From Perilla frutescens (Eukaryota; Streptophyta; Magnoliopsida; Lamiales; Lamiaceae), in the NCBI GenBank assembly GCA_026008535.1, contig BRKX01000009.1, positions 63,957,720 through 64,021,719 on the forward strand: a stretch of DNA of 64,000 nt, in the 5' to 3' direction. Positions 53,744 to 64,000 of the stretch are shown piece by piece (within the stretch, counting starts at the first letter, position 1; each line of letters opens with the position of its first letter). The position numbers were made by a program, and so were the translations under genes. The notes beneath the pieces are model-generated. The model was not told where the DNA came from. It made no database searches and saw only the letters and a list, made by a program, of their open reading frames with translations.

Positions 53744-54510
53744 TAAAATATCAACAAATTAACGACAGATTAAGATTGAGATGCTTAACGACGGATCAAT
53801 GACATATTTGAACGACTAAAAATTCATCGTTACAAGTTGTATTTTAATTTTTAATTTCTTTTATGTTAACGACGTAAGAAGAACGGATTTTTTCATTGTT
53901 AAGTTAAAGATGGAAATATTCGTCATTAAACATTTTTTTTTAATTTTAGTAACGAATTAGCTATGCAATAATTCTGTAGCTAAAATTAATTTTGGCTTTT
54001 TAAAATTTTATTATTATTTTTACTTTTTTTATTTTCAATTAATACTTAATTACAAATTTGAAATCAATTTATTTAAAATGTTATTTATTTATATATTTTA
54101 TCAGATTTATTATAATTTTACATTTTTTTATTTTTAATATTTTATATTACTGTTTAATATTTTTTTTCTTTTTTATTTGTCAATTACTATTTACTTATGA
54201 ATTTGAAATTAATATTTTTAATAGTATTAATTTTTTATTTATTTTACATTTTTAAATTTATTTTATTTTTTTATTATTTTATATTATCTTTTAGTATTTT
54301 ATAATTTTTTTAATTTTAAAATTACTAATTAATGATTTTTTTTATAATTTTTGTTTTAATAATTTTTATCACATTAATTTTATTTGTATAAATATTATTA
54401 ACAATAAATATATAATATTTGATAAAATTAATTAAAATAATCTAATATTAAATATGATGTAATATAATTTTATATTATAATAAACATATAATATTAAAAA
54501 TTATACTATC
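53744..54510. mobile_element. CACTA-like element copy 3, truncated, interrupting F-box copy 5
   Basis: It shares the AACGACAGATTAAGA / TTAACGACGGATC subterminal region, the GTTAACGACGTAAG-type motifs and the AT-rich core ('ATAATATTTGATAAAATTAA', 'AATAATCTAATATTAAAT') with the elements at 638 and 50038. The terminal CACTA bases are not preserved on the left, and the right half is missing. Confidence 0.6.
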
Positions 54511-55250
54511 ACTATCATATCACTCATTTTATTTATATTTTTTTTTTATTTATTGAATATTTTATTTATGATTTTCATTGTGCAACATTAATAATTATAA
54601 TAATAAAATTAATTTTTAATAAATTTATTTATTTATTAAGAAAATAAATTTTAGTAATGATATAATTGAAATATAACTTGTAATCTAATTATAATTGATC
54701 CGTGGTCTTCCTTTTTTTTATCTTTCCTTTTTATTTTTCAGTGGTCTTTTTTTTTCCTTTTCTTTTTTTTTTTTTTCCAATTTGTAACTTCTTTTTTTGT
54801 ACAATTTTAATTTTTTGAGTTATTTTTTTATTCGGTATCTCATGCACCACAATGAAAGTGAATTAATTTATTTATTTTGTCTGGCGTCTCACGTAATGCA
54901 GTCACCCTACATTAACACAAGTGCTCATGCACTACGCTCGACTAAATGAAATTAAATTTTAAAAAAAATCCAAAAATTTATTTTTTTTAAAAAACCAAAA
55001 AAGAAAAAGAAAAAATGGAATAGTGAAGCGCGTGGCACCCACATACGCGCTTGGTTGTTGGGCCTTTATTTGCGATTTCAAGGCCGGATTTGGGCTATTT
55101 ATGATGGATTTGATCCTATTTATCCCATCGAACATAAAAGATCATCAAATGATCTCATACAAGTCATTGTCATAAATTATTTTGCTCGATTTAAACTCAA
55201 CACAAAAATCAAACGGACGATTAAAATTTCCGTTTCTTTCTATTTAGGCT
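54511..55250. other. Intergenic before the right-hand F-box subcluster
   Basis: AT-rich with T-runs (about 54690-54800). The 65-aa frame at 54058-54255 and the N-terminal part of the frame at 55055-55552 show no domain; the latter overlaps the leader exon below. Confidence 0.4.
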
Positions 55251-55372
55251 ATAAATATCCTTTTCAGCTGTTTGCCCATTATTTCTCCCATTTTCACCCC
55301 TTTCTCACAACTACAAACACATCAACCACAACCACCATCTCCGCCGCCCATCTCCGCCGTGTTCTCTGCGAG

Positions 55373-55467
55373 ATGAAGCGTCAACTTGTATGGTTAATTC
55401 TACAATTTTTTTATCCGTCTATCTTATATATGCTTAATTCTTATTTCTTAGCACACCAGACCACCTG

Positions 55468-55505
<38 letters not shown>

Positions 55506-57334
55506 CATGTTACATTTCTATGCCAAGCCTTCCCTTTTTTAAAAAAATATAGTTTTTTAATTTTTAATTTATTATAATTTAAAGTAAATTTTTTATTTAG
55601 GTTCATCCCTCACCAAATAAGATATATTAAAAAAAATTAAAAAAAGTATTAGTTATGACACAACGAATGTTGTAGGAGTGGGCAAACTCCGATTTCTTTG
55701 TTAATTAATGTGATTTTTTAATTTCTCCATATTTTTTCTCCACGATTATTTCTAAGTCGCATATATTATATTTTGCTTATTGCGGAATTTGTTATTAGCC
55801 ATACCTCATTTTCGTAAATGTATTTGTCGATAATTTTTAGGTTATTGGATTAGGGTTTTAGGCCTAAAATTCACTACTCATTTGATGTTGTATTATTACG
55901 TACCCTTGCAATCTGATAATTTTTCAAATAGCTAGCATTATATGAGGAAATTCTACCCTACCGGTTGGGATAATACCCTAATAACTAATATACTTTAATA
56001 ATCTTTAATTATCCATCGCACACAATTTTATTAATTTTTAAATAATGTATTAGTGGTAACCTAACTATTACATGAAGACTCAAATACTGCTTCCTGTTTT
56101 CTTTGATCAGGTAGGTAAAAAATCCACAAGACTGCAGAGAGAATCTGCCCAAATGGGGCAAGATTTCTTCAGTCATCTTCCATCAGAAATCATAATGAAC
56201 ATCCTCCTGAGGCTTCCCGTTCGAGCCGTCATGAACTGCAAGTGTGTTTGTAAGCCATTGCTCGATATGCTTGAAAACCACGAGTTTGTTAAATCCCATC
56301 TTTCTAAATCATCGGTCCCGTTACTCACCGTCTTTTTGAAGGGAGGGTGCTCGGAGCCATACAAAATCTTCGAATTTGTTGATGAGCTCAATCTCAGCAG
56401 TTGGAACGTAGCCTTCAACTTCAGCCTCCCTTGTAACAAGCCACCATACAGTTCTGCTAATGGTTTGCTCCTACTTTGCAATCTAGGCATCACGTTTCAA
56501 GAAATTCACACGGGCAATCCAACCATCCGTGACCTTTTCATATGCAATCCATTCACTCGTGAATACATCACGATCCCTTGCCCTAATCAGTTGTCCCCCT
56601 CCTCGCAATCTCATCTTCAGATGGATACGTATGGGTTTGGAGTGAGCAAGAGTGGCCAGTATAAGCTCGTTAGGATTTTCCATGAGTTGAGACATCAAAT
56701 GCTCGTGTTCATTGAACTCAGTCAACCCGAGTGCCAAGTGTACACTGTCGGAACTGGATCGTGGAGAAGAATTGGCTCCCCCGGCCAGCTCGTGCACGAG
56801 GGCAATGCCGTGGGCGCATTTCTGAATGGAAATCTTCACTGGCTGACGCGTGACATGGAGGGCTCATCCGTGTGGATTTCTTGCTTCGATCTTGAAACTG
56901 AAATTTTCACTGCATTCCCTCCTCCTCCCCCTTGTGTTCATGAGCAGGAAGACTGTTTGAATTTGTCTGTTTTGGGGGATTTCATATGTTTGTGCTATAA
57001 TTCGGGCGGTGATGAGGGTTCCGAGGATGAGATTGTTATCTGGTTGATGAAAGAGTATGGAGATGTGAAATCTTGGATAAAAGAATATGTGATCCCCAAG
57101 AAGCATCGTGACTTCGTGGGAGTTGCCTGGCCTATCAAAGTGTTCAAAAATGGCGACATCTTGATGGCGTTGGAAGTCTACAATAAGGTACTGCATTTCT
57201 CCAGCAAGACTCAAACTATTGAAGAAGTGGACATTTTTGGATTGGATAGCTGTTTTTGCATCCGTGCAATCGGTTACACCCCGAGCTTTCTTCCCCTCAA
57301 GACTTTCGCACTGGAGAATGTAAGCTCGTTCTGA
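55373..57334 (+). CDS. F-box protein with FBA-type region, copy 6 (intact, two exons)
   Basis: Exon 1 (55373-55387) is ATGAAGCGTCAACTT; the donor is CAACTT|GTATGG. The intron is 55388-56110. The acceptor is TTTGATCAG|GTAGGT and exon 2 runs 56111-57334. The join keeps the frame and gives 412 residues with a basic N-terminal extension (VGKKSTRLQRESAQ) before MGQDFF. If only the inner Met (56153) is used the protein is 393 residues. The F-box follows (LPSEIIMNILLRLPVRAVMNCKCVCKPLLDM), then the FBA blocks LFICNPFTREYI, TYGFGVSK, VYTVGTGSWRRI, GAFLNGNLHWLTRD, ISCFDLETEIF, IVIWLMKEYGDVKSWIKEYVI and the tail KTFALENVSSF. It is likely an SCF receptor; substrate unknown. The (TA)n run at 55468-55502 lies in the intron. 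Confidence 0.82.
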
Positions 57335-57940
57335 TTTTTTTTTTTGTTGAGGGTAACCCGCAACTGCTAAATCACATTTGGCAGACCAGGTGTGACAGAC
57401 TCACACCTAGTGGTGTTGGTAGCTTTTCATTTCTGCTTTTCCTGTTGTTCTTGTTATAGCATATATAGTTGATTAGATGTGAGCCTAGGTGGGGTGGTGA
57501 GATTCAAGTTCGAGTGTTCAAGGTCATTGTGTTGTGTAATGTTTGCCATGGGTGATTGATGATTGTAGGTTGTTTTTTGAGTAACTAGATGATATGCTAT
57601 CTTGTTGAATGTATCACCAAAATTTATTTGTGAATTGTTATCTGCAGCTGAATTCAAGTGTGACAGCATTCAAACTGCAATGTTGTCTTGGATTTAAAAA
57701 ACTTCAATCTTTTGCCATGATAAGACAGAATCTAAAGTGAAAAATCTTTAGGATTCTTGTTTATCTCTTACATTTACCAGGATATATTATTAATTATGCC
57801 TTTAAGCTACACCAAAAAAATAAATAAATAAAAAGTATCTGTTTTTTTTATTTATGTTATGAATAAAAAAATAGATTTATTTATTTATTTGGAAACAGTT
57901 CCATTATGATATATATCTATATATATATATATATATGCCC
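57335..57940. other. Intergenic between F-box copies 6 and 7
   Basis: A small hairpin AGGTGTGACAGACTCACACCT lies near 57390-57410 just after copy 6, a possible transposon-derived or terminator-like palindrome. (TA)n occurs near 57905-57935. No gene. Confidence 0.4.
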
Positions 57941-58067
57941 ATTATTTGTCAGCCCATTCTGATTTTAGAGCTTTAATTTCCCCTCGCCTATCACGTCCCA
58001 ACACATCAACGACAACCGCCGCTTTCGCCGCCGGGGCGCCGCCCTCTACTCCACCGCATTCTGGAAG

Positions 58068-59748
58068 ATGAATTCGAAGCATGAGGTAATTTTACTGTTA
58101 ATTCCCCAATTTTTTTAATTTTTTTTTATTGGTATATATATGTATATGTATATCTTATGCTTATTTCTTAGTCAATGTTAATTTTCCTCACCATTATTGC
58201 TCATACGATCTCTGTTGCTGGAATTGTTGTAAGAAAACACTTTTGAATCAAAGGTAGCATATTTTTGAATAATTTTATTAGCCATACCAAATCCCCCAAT
58301 TTTTTTATTTTTTTGCTGATAATTTTTCCAATTGATTAGGGTTTAGGCCTAAAAAAAAAATCAATTTACTACTCTTCACCCACTGATTGAATGAACATTC
58401 TGCATTTGATGCTGTATTATTAAGATTTCTATGTGATGACAAATTTAAATCTCTCTGATTAGCAATGAAATAGTACTGCTACTTGTTTTCTTTGACTTAG
58501 GGAGCTAAAAAATCAAGAAAAATGAGAGAAGGTGCCAAAAATTCCAAAATGGGGCAAGAGTTGGTCGCATATCTACCATCAGAAATCATAACTAACATCC
58601 TCTCCCGGCTCCCGGCTCGAACCGCCGTGAGCTGCAAGAGTGTGTGTAAGCCATGGCTCGATCTGCTTGCGACCCCTGCGTTTGTCAAGTCCCATCTCTC
58701 CCATCTCTCGGAAGCAGCAGCCCCGGGAATGGCCCTGTTCGAGTGGGGAACACACTCAGAGCCATACAAAATCTTTGAATTTGTAGATGAGCTCAATCAC
58801 AACCGTCTGCGGCGTTGGAATATGGTCTTCAACTTCAACCTCCCCTGCAATCAAGCCCTGTATAGCTCGGCTAATGGTTTGCTCTTTCTCTGTGACCGGG
58901 GCGTGGCGTCTGGTGACATTTTCAACTGGGAAGTGAAGAATGCAGTAGGGCCTCGCAATCTCTTCCTGTGCAATCCGATCACTCGTGACTACATCACGCT
59001 CCCGTGCCCTCACTCATTGTCCTCTATCTATCCGCTTCAAATGGACACTTATGGATTTGGAGTGAGCAAAAAGAGTGGTGAATACAAGGTGGTTAGGATT
59101 TTTCATGGATGGGTGCTAGAGACACCCGTGTATAAGGAACTCGATAGGTTTATGTGCCAAGTATACAGTGTTGGAACGGGGTCGTGGAGAAGGGTTGCCT
59201 CGGATGACCAGCCACTCAAGTACGAGGGCAATGCCGTGGGGGCATTTCTGAATGGAAATATTCACTGGTTGGCTTGTGATTTGTATGACTCCTCTATATG
59301 GATTTCTTGCTTTGATCTTGAAACCGAACTTTTCAGCACCTTCACTCCTCCCCCTCCTTGTCTTGCTTATGAGGGTAAGGAGTTCTTGAAAGTGTCCGTG
59401 TCTGCTTTGGGGGATTTCCTGTGTTTATGTGATAATTCAGATGATGGTGAGATGGTTATCTGGTTGATGAAGAGGTACGGAGATGAGAAATCTTGGACTA
59501 AAGAATATGTGATCCGCAAGAAGAAGTTGTCGGGGCTCGTTTGCCCGATCAAGGTGTTCAAAAATGGCGACGTCTTGATGGCACTGGATGTCTCGAGCAG
59601 GCTATTGTACTTCTCCAACAGGACTCAAACTATTCGGAAAGTGGATGTGTTTGGATTGAATAGCAAATTTTGCATTCGTGCAATCAGTTACAGCCCAAGC
59701 CTTCTTCCTCTGAAAACTTTTGCAATGGAGAGTGTAACTTCATATTAA
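58068..59748 (+). CDS. F-box protein with FBA-type region, copy 7 (intact, two exons)
   Basis: Exon 1 (58068-58085, ATGAATTCGAAGCATGAG) has donor GAG|GTAATT. The intron is 58086-58500. The acceptor is TTTGACTTAG|GGAGCT and exon 2 runs 58501-59748. The splice is in frame and gives 421 residues with a Lys/Arg-rich extension (GAKKSRKMREGAKNSK) ahead of MGQELVAYLP. Alternative starts are 58522 and 58549. The F-box is LPSEIITNILSRLPARTAVSCKSVCKPWLDL. FBA blocks follow: LFLCNPITRDYITLP, TYGFGVSK, VYSVGTGSWRRV, GAFLNGNIHWLACD, ISCFDLETELFS, LCLCDN, MVIWLMKRYGDEKSWTKEYVI and the tail KTFAMESVTSY. Closest to copy 6 by eye. The extension might influence localisation, but that is inference. Confidence 0.85.
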
Positions 59749-60420
59749 CTTAGCATGATGAAATGTTCTAGCTTCTTCAAATTCTCCATTTCATCATTTA
59801 CTATCATTAGATATTAAATTGAAGGATTATGTAATTTTATTCCCTTATATATGAAAAGCAAAACAATTCTTGTGTTTCTTCCAATATTGAATCTGCAAAC
59901 TTCCTTCAGTTTTTTACCAACTTTTTACAATTTAATGTCATTAGATATTAAATTGAAGGATTGGATATTCCCTTATATATGAAAGGCAAATCATTAGATA
60001 CTAATAGTAGCCTATTTAATATCCAATTTTTCGTGTTAAAAATTGAAGGATTAATTCGATTGAGTAAGTATTTTAGATCTTTGTCCACCCAAAATTAGAT
60101 TTATTTCTTTCTTTGGTGAAAATGGAATACACCCGTGTATTTTTTTTTTCCAGAATTTAAATTCCATAAAAAAAAGGATGAATGATGAAATTTTCCTTTT
60201 TGATGGAATTTAAATTTATTTCTTTCTTTGGAAAATGATGAAACTCTAAATAAAAAATTTAAATTAAATAAACCATAATAAATTAAAAAATAAAAAATAA
60301 TTTTTTAAAAAAAAATATTGAAAAGTTGCAATACGAAATGCAACATGATTGCAACTAGTAATCCCATTTCCATTGATTGTAGTTCGAACTTTGAAGAGAG
60401 AGAGAGTAGTGGGTGCATTA
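59749..60420. other. Intergenic after F-box copy 7
   Basis: The phrase CATTAGATATTAAATTGAAGGATT with TTCCCTTATATATGAAA appears twice (about 59805 and 59940), a short local duplication. The rest is AT-rich without genes. Confidence 0.5.
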
Positions 60421-61310
60421 ATGAGATAAAAACGTGTGGAGTGGGGGTGAATTAATTTAGGGAGTTATATATAGAATATAAATTAATAATAATATACTGT
60501 AAATTAGTTGGTTTGAACCGTCCAACGTTAATTTGTTTCCATTTTTGCCTGTAAATTACATCCCTCTCTCAAAGCAACTCCAATGCTAAGGACTTATTTG
60601 GTGCAGTTTCAGCACCAAATTTTTTTGCAGCTCCAATGTTCAGCACCAAATTTTACACCAAATAAGAATATTCTCTTAAAGATTCCATTTTATTTTATAA
60701 TTGAAATATGAATATGTTTAATTATTTATTATTTTTTTTAAATGATTGATTGTCCAAAACTAATAACTTTTAATTATATACTTTCAAAAAAAAAATGCTA
60801 TTAAAAAATTATGTACTATTAAAAAAATTATAACATATAATGTGCTTGGAATAATAAAAGTACTTTAAATGATCATCAAACGCTTACAATTAGTGAAAAT
60901 ATTACAAGACTATAACACTTATGAAAATACATATATTTCGGCCTCAATACTCAGAATTAGTAGTTTTAGTTAATTGTAGTGTATTTTTAAGTTAATATTT
61001 AGTAATTTATAATATGTGGGACTTCATTCTATCCATTATGTTTAATTAATTGTGTTTTTATTAAAATTATTTATTTATTTAGATGATTTATAATTTAAAT
61101 TAAATGAATATATAATTTATAAATTAAATTTATTAAATAATCTATTTAATAAAGAATATATAATTTATAAATTAAATTAAATTTACCCATTTATTTCTCC
61201 CATTTTCATCACTGTCTGCAACTCCAAACACATTAACCAAAACCACCATTCCTCCGCCGCGGTGCCGCCCGTCTCCACCGCATTCTCTGGAAGATGAAGC
61301 ATCAACTTGC
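60421..61310 (+). pseudogene. Orphan promoter and leader exon of an F-box copy (no body)
   Basis: Segment 60421-60550 (AACGTGTGGAGTGGGGGT, GGGAGTTATATATAGAATAT) matches 63303-63430, upstream of the F-box copy at the window end. Segment 61185-61310 (TTTATTTCTCCCATTTTCAT ... CTCTGGAAGATGAAGCATCAACTT) matches the leader exon of that copy. They are separated by about 640 bases absent from the other copy. The usual donor GT after CAACTT is GC here. No second exon or F-box follows before 63.3 kb. This is a partial tandem duplicate. Confidence 0.65.
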
Positions 61311-61361
61311 ATTGTTAATTCTACTTCAGTTTTTTTCTTACACGTCTATCTTACATATGCT

Positions 61362-61712
61362 TTGGTCTAAAAACTATGTTTGCAGCCATGTCAGCATACA
61401 CGTATAACAAACGACACAGTTTTTGTTACTTTCTCTTTTTTATGTTGAACAAATCATTTTTATATAATTATTTATTTCTAAAATAGAAAATATATTGAGA
61501 AAATTAATAAAATCAATGTCGTTTGTTACACATATGAGCTGACGTGATTGTCAGCGTGATTTATAGACCAAACAAGTCATACTTAACTAGTTGAAAAAAT
61601 CAGGGATTTTTAATCCTATACAAATTCAAACATGGTGTAGTAATTGAATAGATTTAAACGTGGTATGTAATTTGCAAAAATGTGTAAATGTGGTAATTTA
61701 TTTGGCAATTAA
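61362..61712. mobile_element. Partial copy of the 7419-7920 foldback element
   Basis: TTTGGTCTAAAAACTATG, AACAAACGACACxGTTTTTG and, on the far side, the inverted arm (AATCAxGGATTTTTAATCCTATACAAATTC, TTAAACGTGGTATG, ATTTATTTGGCAATTAA) match the element at 7.4 kb. The outer part of the left arm is missing, so it is truncated against the orphan leader exon. Confidence 0.65.
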
Positions 61713-61765
61713 TTCAATATTTAAAATTGTTATTTTTGAAAAAGGGTTATTTTGTAAATTATTTT

Positions 61766-62151
61766 GGGAAATTTACACTTTGATACCTATATTTTGGATA
61801 CTTTTTAAAAAATGACCAACTTTATTATTATTAGAAAAACAGTACCCAAATTTTTAAAATTTTTGCAAATCTGACCTCGATCAAATTTCCAGCCTAAAAT
61901 ATCTATGTGGTACGCCTGAATTTTTCCGTGATTTTTTTGCTCCAATAAAAAATATTACTTGAATATTCCATATCAATTATGAATGAAAAATAAAATAAAA
62001 TTGTTGGGCATGCCATGTAGATATTTTAGACTAGAAATTTAATCGAGGTTAGATTTATAAAAAATTTAAAAAAGTGGATACTATTTTGCTAATAGTAATA
62101 AAGTGGGTCATTTTTAAAAAAAAATGTAGGTATCAAAGTGTAAATTTCCCA
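61766..62151. mobile_element. Mutator-like MITE with 9-bp target duplication
   Basis: Inverted ends start GGGAAATTTACACTTTGATACCTA on both sides and extend for most of the element. It is flanked by a perfect AATTATTTT duplication (61757-61765 and 62152-62160). 386 bases, no ORF. Confidence 0.88.
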
Positions 62152-62187
62152 ATTATTTTTATTGAAATTGGGTAGATTAATGATTGA

Positions 62188-62189
<2 letters not shown>

Positions 62190-62234
<45 letters not shown>
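62190..62234. repeat. (GA)n microsatellite
   Basis: About 22 uninterrupted AG units. Frames read across it on both strands are low-complexity and not genes. Confidence 0.95.
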
Positions 62235-62238
<4 letters not shown>

Positions 62239-62247
62239 GGCGGTGGG

Positions 62248-62582
62248 TAGGGCTGGAAATGAGCCAAACTACTCGCGATATACTCGGGTATCGGCTTGAA
62301 AAAAGTTCGCTCGAGACTGGCTCATTTATTAAACGAACCAGTTCGAGCTTGCTAAACGAGCTCGCCATTTTCTCAAGCCAAGCTCGAACTTAGCTCGTCG
62401 AGCTCGCGAGCTAACTCGGCTCGTGAGGTTCTCGAGCTTTTTAACGAGCTCTCTCACGAACTGTCTCGCGAGCTTACTCGCGAGTAGTTAAACGAGCCGA
62501 GCTCGAGCTTGGCTCGCGAGTTCTTAAACGAGCCAAGCTCGAGCCGGGCTCGCGAGCTATTCGATTTAGGACTCGAGATACA
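62248..62582. repeat. GAGCTCG/CTCGAGC palindrome-rich repeat, hAT-like
   Basis: GGGCTGGAAATGAGCCAAACTACTCG opens a stretch dense in short self-complementary words (CGAGCTCG, GCTCGCGAGC, TTAAACGAGCC), recurring every 20-40 bases. This pattern is known from plant hAT-type repeats. No opposing terminus was defined. Confidence 0.55.
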
Positions 62583-63290
62583 TACTATTTTTGTAATTTT
62601 TAAAATATTATTTATTTATATTGTAACTTTTGTCAAATACTTCTCATTAAAAATAAAATGAAATTAATGATATTAACTATTGAACTAATATTATTAAAGT
62701 TATGAAATCAATGATCAAGATTCAGGAGTAACAATTATATATACAAACAGGCAAAACTAATGGAATATATATTTATATACATATTATATATAATATAGTT
62801 ATCTTATTTACAATTTTACATAATATTTAGTATAATAAATGATAATAAAATGAAATATGAAATGATATTATATTAATATTATCGAAATTAAGAAAATTGA
62901 ACGCTCAATAATAAATACAAAGTAATAAGAGAAATTGTGAATAATATTTACAAAATAATATTTTCCAATTCATTAAATAATATATATGAAATGAAATCAA
63001 TCATTTTATTCTAATATTATCGAAATTAAGAAATCAGATGCTTAACACAAGAGTAGATGAGTAATAGAAGAAATTAAAGAAAGAAATTAACATTATATAT
63101 TTATATATTATATAATAAATAGATTAATAGTTAAAATCTACAAGAATATAAGTCATAAATTATAAAATGATAATATGTGTACAGTAATAAAGGAAAAAAG
63201 AAATTAAAAAATTATGATTTATATTGACAATTTGATAAAGGAATACTTATCATTAAATATTAATACATGAAATGTAATCAATGATATTAA
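62583..63290. other. AT-rich intergenic, nothing recognised
   Basis: Very AT-rich. A phrase like ATTATCGAAATTAAGAAA with flanking ATGAAATxAAT recurs at about 62878 and 63017, suggesting old local duplication. No gene. Confidence 0.45.
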
Positions 63291-63302
63291 TTGGAGAGAG
63301 AA

Positions 63303-63548
63303 AAACGTGTGGGAGTGGGGGTAAATTAATTCAGGGAGTTATATATAGAATATTAATTAATAATAATATAAATTAGTTGGTTCCATTTAAAGTTTTAAAC
63401 CGCCTAATTTCAGTTTGTTTCCATTTACCCTTTTATTTCTCCCATTTTCATCATTGTCTGTAACTCCAAACACATTAACCACAACCACCATTCCTCCACC
63501 GCGGCGCCGCCCTCAACGTCCGCTCGTCTCCACCGCATTCTCTGGAAG
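63303..63548 (+). promoter_or_regulatory. Promoter/leader of the F-box copy at the right edge
   Basis: Near-identical motifs to 60421-60550 (AACGTGTGGGAGTGGGGGT, GGGAGTTATATATAGAATAT). They are followed by the GC-richer leader (CCACCGCGGCGCCGCC) that also precedes copies 6 and 7. A TATATATAG motif at about 63345 could serve as a TATA box. Confidence 0.5.
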
Positions 63549-64000
63549 ATGAAGCATCAACTTGTATTGTTAATTCTACTTCAATTTTTTTTATACGTCT
63601 ATCTCATATATATATGCTTGTTTAATTCTTAGTTAATATGATATTTTTCTCTGGATTACTGTTTTTAATCTGTACTCATTCGATCTCCACTGCTGTAGCT
63701 GTTGTTAGAAAATACATATTTGGATCAAAAATAGCATATTTTGTATTTCGATCCTTGCAGAATTTGTTATTAGCAAAATGTTTTTGTCAATTTTTCGAAT
63801 TAGGGTTTAGTACTCGCCACTCACTGATTGAATTGCCTGCATTTGATGTGATATTATTACTCTTGCAATCTAATTGAACACGAGTTATATAGTTTTATGT
63901 TAAATTCTGGGATTAAAACTCGAATTGAATACTGAAGCCTGTTTTCTTTGATTAGGGGGTTAGAAAATCACGAAGACTGAGAGAAGGGGCTCAAAATCCC
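63549..64000 (+). CDS. F-box gene copy 8, 5' end only (cut by the window)
   Basis: Exon 1 is ATGAAGCATCAACTT (63549-63563) with donor GTATTG. The intron is 63564-63955. The acceptor is TTTGATTAG|GGGGTT and exon 2 is open to the last base, encoding GVRKSRRLREGAQNP. This matches the extensions of copies 6 and 7 residue for residue in pattern, so the F-box itself should start a few codons past the edge. The call rests on homology of exon 1, intron ends and extension; the F-box is not visible. The + frame 63638-63877 lies in the intron and is not a gene. Confidence 0.7.

Noticed and set aside
55055..55552. 165-residue frame as a gene
   Set aside because: Overlaps the leader exon and intron of F-box copy 6 and ends in (TA)n-coded Tyr/Ile repeats.
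9072..59748. S-locus F-box (SLF) genes of a self-incompatibility locus
   Set aside because: Size and clustering fit, but no S-RNase was seen and the F-box and C-terminal motifs look more like CPR1/At3g07870-type proteins; not supportable from this window.

Overview
This window looks like nuclear DNA of a flowering plant, probably a eudicot. It is AT-rich and intron-poor, crowded with MITEs, and carries an Athila-type Ty3/gypsy retrotransposon and an endogenous pararetrovirus. Genus and species cannot be read from it. No rRNA, tRNA, CRISPR array or bacterial-type operon is visible.

The gene content is essentially one tandem cluster of F-box genes with F-box-associated (FBA) C-terminal regions, all on the + strand. 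Four copies are intact: 9.07-10.20 kb, 42.20-43.34 kb, 55.37-57.33 kb and 58.07-59.75 kb. Three are broken: 11.31-13.07, 47.98-49.81 and 53.64-53.74 kb. There is one orphan promoter/leader exon at 61.2 kb, and the first exons of another copy are cut by the window end at 63.55-64.00 kb. The copies share an intron just upstream of the F-box. In the left copies it lies in the 5' UTR. In the three right-hand copies an upstream ATG reads through the splice in frame and adds a short basic N-terminal extension.

The cluster is pulled apart between 13 and 42 kb by large insertions on the - strand. A nearly 14-kb Athila element (15136-29130) has 1.6-kb LTRs, a TCAAC target duplication, a tRNA-Asp-type primer site, gag-pol, and a downstream coiled-coil ORF2 possibly reached by splicing. 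A nearly full-length caulimovirid-like integrant (about 30.84-37.96 kb) has a tRNA-iMet primer site, capsid-then-movement-protein order, protease/RT/RNase H, a last ORF in the transactivator position, and a TATA-containing promoter. The virus copy carries stops, frameshifts and an RT deletion and cannot be coding as it stands.

The remaining space holds many short non-autonomous DNA transposons. Several have target duplications visible by eye: hAT (8 bp), Mutator-like (9-10 bp), PIF/Harbinger (3 bp), Stowaway-like (TA) and a CACTA-like family. Each broken F-box copy carries a different insertion inside its reading frame. The intact 42-kb copy carries a nested Mutator-like pair starting 25 bp after its stop codon.
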